A DNA stretch of 64,000 nucleotides from Glaciecola sp965660625 (lineage in GTDB: Bacteria > Pseudomonadota > Gammaproteobacteria > Enterobacterales > Alteromonadaceae), in assembly GCA_965660625.1 (NCBI GenBank), contig CBFIAR010000005.1, positions 62,001-126,000 of the forward strand, in the 5' to 3' direction. How positions within the stretch are numbered: position 1 is the stretch's first letter; each line of letters opens with the position of its first letter. Of the stretch, positions 27,687 through 37,079 are shown one piece after another. A model generated the notes under the pieces. That model ran no database searches, was not told where the DNA came from, and saw nothing but the letters and a program-made list of their open reading frames with translations. The translations under genes and the position numbers were made by a program.

Positions 27687-29522
27687 TTACTCTACATAAA
27701 ACTCAACGCAATTTTTACCTTTATGCTTAGCCTCATAAAGGGCCTGGTCCGCTTTATCTAAAGCACTTTCAATCTGCATCTGCTCGTCAGAGATCATCGT
27801 CACACCAATTGACACTGTGCGAACAATCTCATTACCACGCACAACCACGCAGGATTGCGATATATTCTCAAGCAGCCGTTCAAGAATGCGCTGACAATCT
27901 TGCTCTGAGATTCGCTCCATAGCGATTAAAAACTCTTCGCCTCCGTAACGAGCGACAATATCACCAGGGCGTAAACTTTTGGTAATAATATTGACAATGC
28001 TAATAAGCACCTCATCACCCACAGCATGTCCGTAGGTATCATTGACAGATTTAAAATCATCAATATCAATGAGCCCCAAATAAAACGTAAAACCTCCTGC
28101 CCCACACCGCTCTTGCAAAGACTTTAATTTCTCCAATGCGGCACGTCTATTGCCCAGGCTCGTTAGTGTATCGGTCATTGACTGTGCGTAAAAATGCTTA
28201 GAGCGACGACGTTGTGCCAACCCAAACACCAGAAGCAATACTGCAATAAAAATGCTAAACATGGTGATCATATTTCGAAATTTAGCACTACTTTGTTGAT
28301 GAATTTTCTCAAGCTCATTTAGATCTGACTCTGCCTTCAAGCGCTTTATATCTAAATCTTTGCGCTCACCTTCATAGCGACCTTTAATCTGGGTAAGCTC
28401 TTTGGAGTATTTTGCAGACAATGCCGATTCCAATTGCCGCAGGTACAACTCATAGTTAGCATATGCATCTTCATTTTGCTGGTTTGCCGCATACAACCTT
28501 GCTTTAATTAAGCTTAGCTTAGCAGACCAAAGGGTACCCTCAATACTGCTCTGGGCATCTATTAGATTTTCGGCTTTTGTGAGAGCCTGCCTTGCTAAAT
28601 CATACTGCTCTGTTGCAATGGCACAACTAGCTTGCTCCTTGTAGAGCTCACTGGCGTACGCACTTGGAGCATCGCTGTTTAGGGCTATCTGGATTTCTGC
28701 GAGCGCTAAAGAGCATTGACCACTTTGTGCTAAAGCAATCGCTCGACCGTAATGCATGTACAATAGATTCTTATATTTACCCTGATATTCTAGGGCCGAC
28801 TCATATTTTTGATAAGCCAATAGCGCCATTTGATAATTGCCTTTATTGCGATAAGTAGATGCTACACCCTCCAGTGTCTCAGAAATATAGGGTTTGTAAT
28901 CGAGGTTACGGTAACGCTCTAGTGCCTTTTGATAACTTTCGAGCGAATGCTGTTCATCCCCATTGTAACCATATACAGCACCAAGACTTTGCTCAGTTAA
29001 CGCCAAACCAAATTCTGATTTTATCGAGCGTGCAAGCTGATAAGCTCGTTGTAGAACTTCGTAGGCTGAAGCAAAATCTTCACTTAACGAGTGTGTGTAG
29101 CCAATTTCCTGCAGGAGTAATACTCGCAAAACAGGGTAATCTGTAACCGCCTTTGTGCCCAAACCACTATTCAAAGCCTGCAATGCAGTGACGTAATCCC
29201 CTTCGCGTTCAGCCATAATCGCTGATAGAAACAATGCCAGGACTCGGGCTGCAGAATCGTTATTTGTATTCTCTAACAAATAAGGAATTTGTTGTTTGAC
29301 TTCGTCATCCTTACCCAAATATAGCCTAGCGAATGCTAGATGGAGTTGATCGATAACAGAGGGAGCTTGGGAAACATTGGCACTGTCTTCATAGACCTTG
29401 AGTGGGTTTTGGAATACATCTATATCTAATATTGCAAGGTCAGTATTTGCGCTTACAATTGTGACACCGAAAAGATTCAACGCGAGCACAACTATTAACC
29501 GACTGATAGAATGCCTTATCAT
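27687..29522 (-). CDS. TPR-containing membrane diguanylate cyclase
   Basis: This 611-residue protein makes cyclic-di-GMP from two GTP. It has a signal peptide (with the start at 29522: MIRHSISRLIVVLALNLF...VSA), a periplasmic array of TPR repeats (about 90-360), a coiled coil, a membrane segment (about 400-420, MITMFSIFIAVLLLVFGLAQ) and a GGDEF domain. The active site reads GGEEF (527-531). RPGD lies five residues before it and is the product-inhibition I-site, so the enzyme looks intact. The frame is open 15 codons further upstream; I prefer 29522 because it gives a compact signal peptide with GGGA nearby. The gene lies between two IS91-type sequences. Confidence 0.88.
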   Translation of the reverse strand: MIRHSISRLIVVLALNLFGVTIVSANTDLAILDIDVFQNPLKVYEDSANVSQAPSVIDQLHLAFARLYLGKDDEVKQQIPYLLENTNNDSAARVLALFLSAIMAEREGDYVTALQALNSGLGTKAVTDYPVLRVLLLQEIGYTHSLSEDFASAYEVLQRAYQLARSIKSEFGLALTEQSLGAVYGYNGDEQHSLESYQKALERYRNLDYKPYISETLEGVASTYRNKGNYQMALLAYQKYESALEYQGKYKNLLYMHYGRAIALAQSGQCSLALAEIQIALNSDAPSAYASELYKEQASCAIATEQYDLARQALTKAENLIDAQSSIEGTLWSAKLSLIKARLYAANQQNEDAYANYELYLRQLESALSAKYSKELTQIKGRYEGERKDLDIKRLKAESDLNELEKIHQQSSAKFRNMITMFSIFIAVLLLVFGLAQRRRSKHFYAQSMTDTLTSLGNRRAALEKLKSLQERCGAGGFTFYLGLIDIDDFKSVNDTYGHAVGDEVLISIVNIITKSLRPGDIVARYGGEEFLIAMERISEQDCQRILERLLENISQSCVVVRGNEIVRTVSIGVTMISDEQMQIESALDKADQALYEAKHKGKNCVEFYVE

Positions 29523-29841
29523 ATTTGCATCCCGCTTAAATTCCATGCAGTAAATTCCTGTTAACACTTTAAAAAAGTTTTAAATTAATTATTAATGATA
29601 GGAAATTGGGGGAATGCTCAACATCCGAATTTGACAATATCAAATACCAGGTATTATGGCAAGATAACGGTGTGAGCGGTCATTCGCCGTTCAAATATGT
29701 ATGAAAAACTTTCGCCATAAGAAACCATTGAGATTGGAAATTTTGATGGGCTGTTGCATCTCCAAACCAGTCATTCAGCCAGTCGTTAATTACGCCTCTT
29801 TTTGCCACACTTGTCTGCACACAATTCAAGGATGAACGAAT

Positions 29842-31347
29842 GTGCTGGCAGTGCAACAGAGTGAGCAATATAAACGCCACCGACCAGAAACCATTTTACT
29901 TTATCAATTGATCGAACGGCACTATCCCAACTATTTCGACTATCCCAACTATCCCGACTTTACCGCAAACTTAGCCGAGCAAGGCAGGTACTTACCTAAG
30001 TATGTTGAGCGAGAGTTTGATGATTTTTTACGTTGTGGTCGCCTAGAGAATGGATTCTTAAGAGTGGTATGCGGTGATTGCAAACACGAGAAGCTCGTTG
30101 CCTTTAGTTGCAAGCGCAGGGGCTTCTGCCCGAGTTGCGGTGCAAGAAGAATGGCGGATAGCGCTGCGTTGATGGTCTATGACGTATTGTGCGTCTACCC
30201 GGCACGCCAGTGGGTGCTCAGCCTACCCATCCCTTTGAGATTGCTATTGGCTCGATATCCAAACGAATTGAGTAAAGTCATGGGCATTATTTACCGTGCC
30301 ATCTCAACGCACATTGTAAACCGGGCTGGCTTTTCAAACAAACAAGCAAAGACGGGAACAGTGACGCTTATTCAGCGTTTTGGCAGCGCGCTGAACTTAA
30401 ATATTCAGTTTCATATGCTTTTCCTTGAAGGCGCTAGCAGTAAAAACCCTTGGGGTGGCACCATCTTCACTCGCATCAAAGCACCCTCTCATGATGATAT
30501 GGTCAAACTTGTATACACCATCAGTCAGCGCATTGCTAAATATTTAGAAAAAGTCGCGCTGGTGCAGCACTCCATAAAAAACAGTTACCTGAATTTACCC
30601 ATCGATGATGAAGATAGTCTGTTGCAATTACAAGGCGTATCTGTCAGCTACCGCATTGCAAAGGGGCCACAACAAGTGCAGAAGGTGTTTACGCTGCGAA
30701 CCTTTCCAGCAAGCTCCGAGAGTGAATATGGGCAACTCGCAAATACTTCTGGCTTTTCGCTTCACGCGGGAGTGTTTGCCAATGCCGATGAGCCTGAAAA
30801 ACTAGAAAAGCTTTGCCTCTACATCAGTCGCCCAGCCATCAGTGAACGGCGCCTAAACATGACGCAACATGGAAAAGTGCGTTATGAATTGAACACACCC
30901 TCTCGTGACGGAACAACCCATATTTTTTTCGACCCTATTGATTTCATTAGCAAGCTGGTATCGCTTATCCCACCACCAAGACTCAACCTCACTCGGTTTT
31001 TTGGGGTATTTGCGCCAAACAGCAACCTTCGAGCACAAGTCACCGCATCACAGCGAGGTAAGAACAGCCCTGTACTCGCCAAAAAAGGAAATGAGGCATC
31101 AGAAAAACCTAACCACGCTATGGCGATGAGTTGGACTCAGAGACTAAAACGAGTATTCAACATCGATATTACCGAGCGTGAAAAATGCCAACAACACAAT
31201 GTAAGCGTCATCGCTTGCGTTATAGATAGCCACGTATTCAAAAAATACCCTACTTCTTCACAAACAACGCTATTACCACCTTTGCGTGCACAACCTGATG
31301 AACATCACGACTTCAATATTCAACGCGACTTCAACTTTGGGGCGTAG
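29842..31347 (+). mobile_element. IS91-family transposase with altered HUH motif
   Basis: A 501-residue rolling-circle (HUH, Y2-type) transposase. The N-terminal zinc finger has CGDCKHEK and CKRRGFCPSCGARRM, followed by PIPLRLLLARYP. The HUH site of this family usually reads NLNxHFH; here it is LNLNIQFHMLFLEG, so the first His is Gln (CAG). The GTG start has AAGGA at nine bases. I cannot define the ends of the element. A GC-rich imperfect inverted repeat with GGCGAATGACCGC character at about 29675-29695 may belong to the left end. IS91 elements insert next to GTTC or CTTG, and such tetramers occur after 31430, but these are common by chance. Confidence 0.85.
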
Positions 31348-31987
31348 ACAATAAGCAAAATAAGATAATAAGAAATAGATTCTGAAATGGTAGGGCAACA
31401 TGCGCTCAAATTCCATTATTGCTATATCAAAGACTTGAAAAGACCATACAATGAAAACTGTTCAATTAGCCAAAATCCCTAAATCACCTTCGCAACGAAC
31501 ATCCAGCCAAACTAAAAGCCAGCTGTAACGAAGGGTAGCGTATAGCGTTAGTTTTACTTACACTCGAAATCACCGGATACCAGTGAAATAAAAAAGCCAA
31601 TCGTAGATGATTAGACTAAAATAAAAAGTAATATAGCACTGTAGAGTAATGCTGATAAGGCTTACAGCGAATTATGTCTTTTTAAGACGGAAAATCCCTA
31701 GAACCCCAACTTGGAGCTCTAGGGATTTAAGGAAATAATTCTCTATAACTCTTTCTAATGCGACCTTTCAGAGGCGGATTATATTCGGGACATGTGCTAG
31801 TTTAATGGCCAATGCGATTATCTACTTTAACTCAATGATACTGAGCCATCTGTAGAACCCTATCTTAATAAATACCGATGATATTGATTAATTCAGACAA
31901 AATGGCATATTTCAGCATAAAAAATAGCTGGATGTAAAAACCCGTGTTCTAGCAAGCTTTGGCAGAAAAAACGTGGTCAAAGAAGAT
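31348..31987. other. 640-bp region without a convincing gene
   Basis: AT-rich sequence between the IS91 transposase and the hybrid kinase. It should contain the right end of the IS element, which I cannot place. It holds one clear inverted repeat (31692-31728, own entry) and a 25-codon frame at 31451 with no ribosome site. I see no other coding signal. Confidence 0.6.
31692..31728. repeat. Perfect 10-bp inverted repeat with inner stem
   Basis: AAATCCCTAG (31692-31701) and CTAGGGATTT (31719-31728) are perfect arms, with an inner CCAA-C-TTGG pairing between them. On the minus strand it is followed by only four T, so it is a weak terminator for the hybrid kinase 260 bases upstream. It could equally be an end structure of the adjacent IS91-type element. 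Confidence 0.6.
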
Positions 31988-34888
31988 TTAGACTAGCAAT
32001 ACCTCTACAATTTTCGCTGCTAAGGTATCTGGGGTAAAAGGTTTAGAAATATATTCGTTCATACCCGCATCTATGCATTTTTGCTTATCTCCTTTCATCG
32101 CGTTTGCTGTCATCGCAATAATTGGTACATCACACCATACTTTTCCCGCGTTACCCTTTCTAATAAGCACCGTTGTTTGATAACCATCTAGCACGGGCAT
32201 TTGGCAATCCATCAGAATTGCACAATAAACGTTTCTTTGCTTGCTTTCACTCAACTTGTCGAGGGCTTGCTGACCATCACTCACAATATCAACCAAAAGT
32301 CCCATTTGACTCAACATGTGTTCCGCTATTATTTGATTAATCGTATTGTCTTCAACTAGCAGTAGCCTCTTTCCCTTAAGTTCGGCTAATTGGCTTGGGA
32401 GTTCTAAATCAATAGCACCATTATCCCTCACAATGGCTTGCTCATATGCTTGAAGATAAATAGTAAAAGTGAATACACTACCTTCACCGGCAGTGCTGTT
32501 TACGGAAATGTGTCCGTCCATCATTCCACATAAACTTTTGACAATACTCAAACCTAGACCTGTCCCACCAAATTTGCGTGTAGTAGAAGTATCCACCTGC
32601 TGGAAAGACTGAAAGAGATCGCTAACACTTTTCTCATCTATGCCAATACCCGTGTCGCTCACAGAACAGACAAATTTCTTCACATTGCTAGCTGAGCGTC
32701 GATCGCCAATGTTAGGCTGACTTAATTCTGCACGAATACTTACGTCCCCTCTTTGAGTAAACTTTATAGCGTTACCTACTAGATTAGAAATTATCTGACG
32801 AATTCTTACTGGGTCACCTTTTACTTGGCTATCATTTAAACCGACTAGCTCAAGACTAAAGTTCAATCCCTTTTCTTCGGCCATAATCTGCGCCTCTTGC
32901 GAAAACTGTTGCAAGATCTCCTGCAAGTTTAATTCGATGTTCTCTAATTCCAATTTACCGGCTTCAATTTTTGAAAAATCAAGGATATCGTTGATAATTG
33001 TCAGCAACGATTCCGCACTTGACTGAGCAACCGCAACATATTGACGCTGCTGCTCACTCAGGTTTGTTTCCTTAATTAAATGTAAGACTCCGATTACGCC
33101 ATTCATAGGTGTTCGTATTTCATGACTCATATTTGCAAGGAATTCTGACTTAGCTTGACTCGCTTTTTCTAACTTCTCTGTTCGTTGTTCGACAAGCACG
33201 GTAAGGTTTTCGTTGATTCCTTCGAGTTCTTTATTCAGTGTCTTATTTTCAATGTTTGTATTTTGCAGTTCATTGATGGTTCGCCGCAATTCTTGACTAA
33301 ATTGCGTTAAAGCCTCGTACATAACATCTACCTCAACAATTTTCGAATGTCTTTGCGAAATATGTAAACTAGCGAAGTCTTTTTCTGTCCCGGCTTTCAC
33401 CAATAAGTTACTTAAACCCACTATAGGTTTGCATAGGTAATCCGCAAGTCGTCGTGCAATCATTATCGACACCAAAATAGCTAAAATCATTAGCATAATC
33501 GAGTATGTCGCATAACTGGCTATTTTGGCCTCATAGGTAGAGCGATCGATACCAACAATGACTGTCCAGTCCATTTCGTCAGAAGTTACACTTCCTACTA
33601 TTCGATGCTTGGCTTTATCGGTCACAACATAATAATTGCTTGGACTGTCAATGTGCCGCAAAACCTGACTATCAGACAAATCATCCAAAAAATTGTAGCC
33701 CGTACTTTCGGATGCATAAACGACTAAATGATTGGCATCCAGTATAATCAGTTCCTGAGTTTCTCCCATGCCCTTTGTATCGAGCGATCTGAGTGTAGAC
33801 AAGTTCAGAGATGCTTCTAGCACCCCTTGAAACTTATTCTCGCGCTTAAGTGGCACTGATACGGCAACTAAGGGGTCATCGCCAAAACCTCTGCCGGCAA
33901 AACTTTCTGATATGTGGAAAGCATCGCCGCTTGCAGGGCCTCTGAAATAGGAGCGGTAGGCTACATTAGTAAAACCTTCTTCTTTAGCTTTTTCTAAAAG
34001 TATGGCGGGATGTGCATACGTAATTTCGCCATATTCGTCAGTGACTAACATAGTTAAAATATTAGGATACACTTGCGAGAGCCTTTCCAATTGCGCCGGC
34101 CAGTTAATGTTAGCCTCGGGTTCTATGGCGTGCTGCAACATAATATATCTCAAGGCATCAAGGTTCTTATTAATTAACTCAGTCGCAAATACGCTGCTGT
34201 GTTGGGCGTGTGAATCTAACTGAATATGCAAATTCGACAAATTCTCCGACTGAACAGTCCTAATCCAGAAATAGCTAGTGACGACCATTGCTATAGTCAT
34301 TAAATTAATAAAGGCTACTGCAATAAATTCACGGTATTCAATGGGCTTTGTATTCGCATTTTGTGAGCCAAATATTGAGTAGCTTATTAACAGGTTTACG
34401 ATAACAATGTTTACCAAGCCATTGATAATGTATTTAACGACAATAGCGGCATTCGTAATTGGCAAAAAGTCGCCAAGCCAAAAATACTGCACTGCAACGA
34501 TGGCTGACCCAATACTTAACCAGTAAAAAACAACAAAATAGAAAAGCGTCTTGCCTCGTTTTTGCAACCAATAAACATAAAATATCTCGAGAATATAGGG
34601 GAGTAATATATATAAGTGGCCCCAATAAAAGTATGTCATCAAGGAGGCCGCAATAGATACTAAAAGGCCTGCTCGCAAACCGTAACGAACTGTTATCAAT
34701 AATGCTATAGCTTGCCCAAATACTAGTTCAGCACCTGCAATCAATGGCAAGCGTATGAAATTTATTGCTACCGCTAAAAGCATCGCGATCAGGATAAAAA
34801 GATTTTTTTGTGAGAGAAGTCGATGTTGTTGGACTTTGGTCATTAATTTTTGTTGAACGTCGCGTATACTTGTAAAGGAATATACCAT
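31988..34888 (-). CDS. Hybrid sensor histidine kinase with MASE-like membrane domain and Cache sensor
   Basis: A 966-residue hybrid kinase. The order is: an N-terminal multi-helix membrane domain (about 28-190, MASE1-like), a membrane segment and a periplasmic double-Cache sensor (about 215-450), a further membrane segment (455-475), a HAMP-like linker and coiled coil (480-575), HisKA with His589 in NMSHEIRTPMNG, the HATPase (NLVGNAIKFT, DTGIGI, GGTGLGLSIVK) and a receiver with Asp894 in LMDCQMPVLDG. All catalytic residues are present. No HPt protein or output regulator lies next to it. The ligand is unknown. An ATG at 34843 is an alternative start; neither has a strong ribosome site. Confidence 0.92.
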   Translation of the reverse strand: MVYSFTSIRDVQQKLMTKVQQHRLLSQKNLFILIAMLLAVAINFIRLPLIAGAELVFGQAIALLITVRYGLRAGLLVSIAASLMTYFYWGHLYILLPYILEIFYVYWLQKRGKTLFYFVVFYWLSIGSAIVAVQYFWLGDFLPITNAAIVVKYIINGLVNIVIVNLLISYSIFGSQNANTKPIEYREFIAVAFINLMTIAMVVTSYFWIRTVQSENLSNLHIQLDSHAQHSSVFATELINKNLDALRYIMLQHAIEPEANINWPAQLERLSQVYPNILTMLVTDEYGEITYAHPAILLEKAKEEGFTNVAYRSYFRGPASGDAFHISESFAGRGFGDDPLVAVSVPLKRENKFQGVLEASLNLSTLRSLDTKGMGETQELIILDANHLVVYASESTGYNFLDDLSDSQVLRHIDSPSNYYVVTDKAKHRIVGSVTSDEMDWTVIVGIDRSTYEAKIASYATYSIMLMILAILVSIMIARRLADYLCKPIVGLSNLLVKAGTEKDFASLHISQRHSKIVEVDVMYEALTQFSQELRRTINELQNTNIENKTLNKELEGINENLTVLVEQRTEKLEKASQAKSEFLANMSHEIRTPMNGVIGVLHLIKETNLSEQQRQYVAVAQSSAESLLTIINDILDFSKIEAGKLELENIELNLQEILQQFSQEAQIMAEEKGLNFSLELVGLNDSQVKGDPVRIRQIISNLVGNAIKFTQRGDVSIRAELSQPNIGDRRSASNVKKFVCSVSDTGIGIDEKSVSDLFQSFQQVDTSTTRKFGGTGLGLSIVKSLCGMMDGHISVNSTAGEGSVFTFTIYLQAYEQAIVRDNGAIDLELPSQLAELKGKRLLLVEDNTINQIIAEHMLSQMGLLVDIVSDGQQALDKLSESKQRNVYCAILMDCQMPVLDGYQTTVLIRKGNAGKVWCDVPIIAMTANAMKGDKQKCIDAGMNEYISKPFTPDTLAAKIVEVLLV

Positions 34889-35142
34889 TCTAATGCAGAA
34901 TAAAAAATAATATGCAGGTTTAATTATTGCCTCCAGGATAGAGGGAAATTAATAGCCTAGATGAGCCCTCAAATACAGCACTACAAATGCTTCGGAACGT
35001 CCAGACTCTGATGCAGTACCCTGATGACTTGAATGCGGCATAATTTTAATTTTCCAACAAAAGTTCAAGTCGACTTAATCCAAGTAATTATTTTTCGGTG
35101 AGCATAACCATGTCTCTTCGATAGTTTATTATGCGCATTCTA

Positions 35143-35439
35143 TTATTTTGCTAAGCTCTTACGCTCCATTTGGGTGCTAAACGGAATGTCCACCATATTC
35201 TCATCGAACCATTGTTCAATTTCTGCTGAGCTTGCGCTTGAGCCCGTTTGATACGTCTGACTGACAGCGGCTTGGATCCTGTGACTAACCCGTGTTTCCC
35301 ATTTGCCATTAATACTGCAGGCTACCGTCTGTTCAGCGCTTGTTGCTTGCGACAATCTATATTCCCTGCAAAAATCACCTTCTCTATCATTAAAACTCAT
35401 TACTAGAGCTACCTGTGTATTACCACCTAAAGCAATAGT
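35143..35439 (-). pseudogene. C-terminal fragment resembling an anti-sigma factor
   Basis: About 98 codons remain in frame after a stop (TAA just above 35439), 85 of them from the first ATG. The pattern VALVMSFNDREGDFCREY, then TVACSINGKWETR, then TYQTGSSASSAEIEQWFDENM resembles the C-terminal domain of membrane-bound anti-sigma factors, in which a FxDxxGxxCREF segment is followed by a W-containing strand. The cytoplasmic zinc domain, the membrane segment and a partner sigma factor are all missing. I read it as a truncated remnant. A short free-standing protein is possible but no ribosome site supports it. Confidence 0.5.
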
Positions 35440-36040
35440 TTATCCCGACTGTATAATAACAACACTCTACTCAAATTCACCCCAATCAGTATTTTTGATA
35501 ATTGATGTCTAGCGACAGTTCATCTCTGTGATTCTGTTTTTCTGAAAAACCTAGAGACAAAATATCGTAAAAATAACTACGATATGACACAAGTTTCACG
35601 GCATCATCTGATATCAGAATGCAATAAATAAAATACAGAAACTAGACAACAAAGTTTGAAACTGTGACATTAAAGTTAAAAAATATCGAGGCAAAGTTCA
35701 ACGACCAGTTTGGGCCAGTCGTCATTGCTGATACTTTTATTAATTTCGGCTTCACGGCAATAGCGGTCATACGCACTTAAAATTCTGCAAAAATCCATAC
35801 TGCTTTTTATTTATTAGAATTGGATCATTGACTGTCTCCTGTGAGGCAGTTTCCAGACAGTCACCTTTTTGGGTTTTGCGATATTATGCTTCTTTTCAAT
35901 CAGAGGTAACATGCTGCAACAGCAGAGATTACACAAATTTAACAGACGTCAACTGAGCTTTTCTGTAAGAACTAACCTATATTTATGACAAGAAAAGAGC
36001 AGAACTCTTTTATGCTTATATAAACAATAGAGACATTAAA
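35440..36040. other. 600-bp AT-rich region; short open frames and one hairpin
   Basis: No firm gene. A 40-codon frame on the minus strand (35676-35798, MDFCRILSAYDRYCREAEIN then KSISNDDWPKLVVEL) has the feel of the N-terminus of a SnoaL/NTF2-like protein cut short, but it lacks a ribosome site. A 9-bp hairpin with TGACTGTCT/AGACAGTCA arms (35829-35863), followed by ACCTTTTT, looks like a plus-strand terminator without a gene in front. The sequence before 36041 should hold the promoter of the beta-barrel gene. Confidence 0.5.
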
Positions 36041-36733
36041 ATGAAAAATAACTCGGTTTTGGTTTTAACTATATTTACCATCCTATCTAACAATGCTAAA
36101 GCGCAATCAGACGATATCGGCCTCACCTACATCGAGGGAGGAATTATCGGTGGCTTTGTCAACGACATAGAGACATCCGGAGCGGTCATGGGAAGTGGCC
36201 CTCTCGACTTAGAGAGTGACGCCGATGGTGGTGGGTTTATTGGCGGTGCATGGCAGTTTAGTAATCAAATGCACTTGTTTGGTGAGTATGCATCTCTCGG
36301 CCAAAAACTAGAAATCCGCGATGACAACAACACTGCTACAGGTGAGTATGATGTGGTGCGTTGGCGCATTGGAGTTGGTTATCAATACAATGTCTCGGAA
36401 ACGTTGGCTTACTATGGACGCCTAAGTCTTGACCAGCTAGAGTTAAAGGATGCGAGCGTTGCAGCGTTTAATCTTGACATCGACGCTGACGATAGCGGCA
36501 TCGGGTCGGAGATTGGTGTCATCTGGGCAGCAACTCCGACATTTCATCTTCAGGGTCATGCGCGTTATACCGCAGTTGGGGGTGTCGCCTCTAGTGGTTC
36601 TGACCCCTTCGAAACAGATGTCCTGATCGGCGTGAACGGACGTTGGAACTTCCTTCCCAACATGTCACTGGTAACAGGCTACGAATTCGGAAAAATCACA
36701 ACGTTGAACGTGGGCGTGCGTTTTGCTTTTTAA
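36041..36733 (+). CDS. Outer-membrane beta-barrel protein, OmpA/OmpW-like size
   Basis: A 230-residue protein with a signal peptide (cut after AKA, residue 21). It then has an alternating pattern typical of an eight-stranded barrel and ends in VGVRFAF, with the terminal Phe recognised by the BAM machinery. Many strands end in aromatic residues (YGRLSL, HARYTAV, VTGYEFG). I cannot tell a specific function. It is followed by an intrinsic terminator and appears monocistronic. Its codons are richer in GC than the flanking DNA. Confidence 0.78.
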   Translation: MKNNSVLVLTIFTILSNNAKAQSDDIGLTYIEGGIIGGFVNDIETSGAVMGSGPLDLESDADGGGFIGGAWQFSNQMHLFGEYASLGQKLEIRDDNNTATGEYDVVRWRIGVGYQYNVSETLAYYGRLSLDQLELKDASVAAFNLDIDADDSGIGSEIGVIWAATPTFHLQGHARYTAVGGVASSGSDPFETDVLIGVNGRWNFLPNMSLVTGYEFGKITTLNVGVRFAF

Positions 36734-37079
36734 TTGTCAATCAAAATCCTTCTGACAAATTGGGTGAAGCTATTGGCTCAGGTGTTATTGAAGGTTAGGT
36801 ATAGAGAATAAATAATGGCTATTTGCAATATAAGGTTGGAAAACCTTTTTTCGGTCCTACTTTGAGAAAACATCAGTTGGATGGAAATTAATTTTTGAGG
36901 CTCGTAACGCGCCATTTACCGACATAGCGATTGAATGGTTTCGACGGTCTCTTCTTACGTGTTGCGGACATAACGAGCGTCTTTTGATAAAGAAGCGATT
37001 GCGACAAGGCTGCCTTTAGTGCTTTAATCTATGTTTTCCAATCGCGGCCGATAGTTTCGGGGCAATGCTAGTGATTATC
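36734..37079. other. 346-bp gap with terminator, no gene
   Basis: The gap between the beta-barrel gene and the kinase, which ends on the other strand. AAGGTT/AACCTT arms with a GGAA loop and a T-run (36832-36851) make a terminator for the barrel gene. The remainder (36890-37079) contains an open but unrecognisable stretch on the minus strand and no gene I can support. Confidence 0.6.

Noticed and set aside
35676..35798. 40-residue minus-strand frame resembling a SnoaL-like N-terminus
   Set aside because: Too short, with no ribosome site and no continuation; mentioned only in the gap description.
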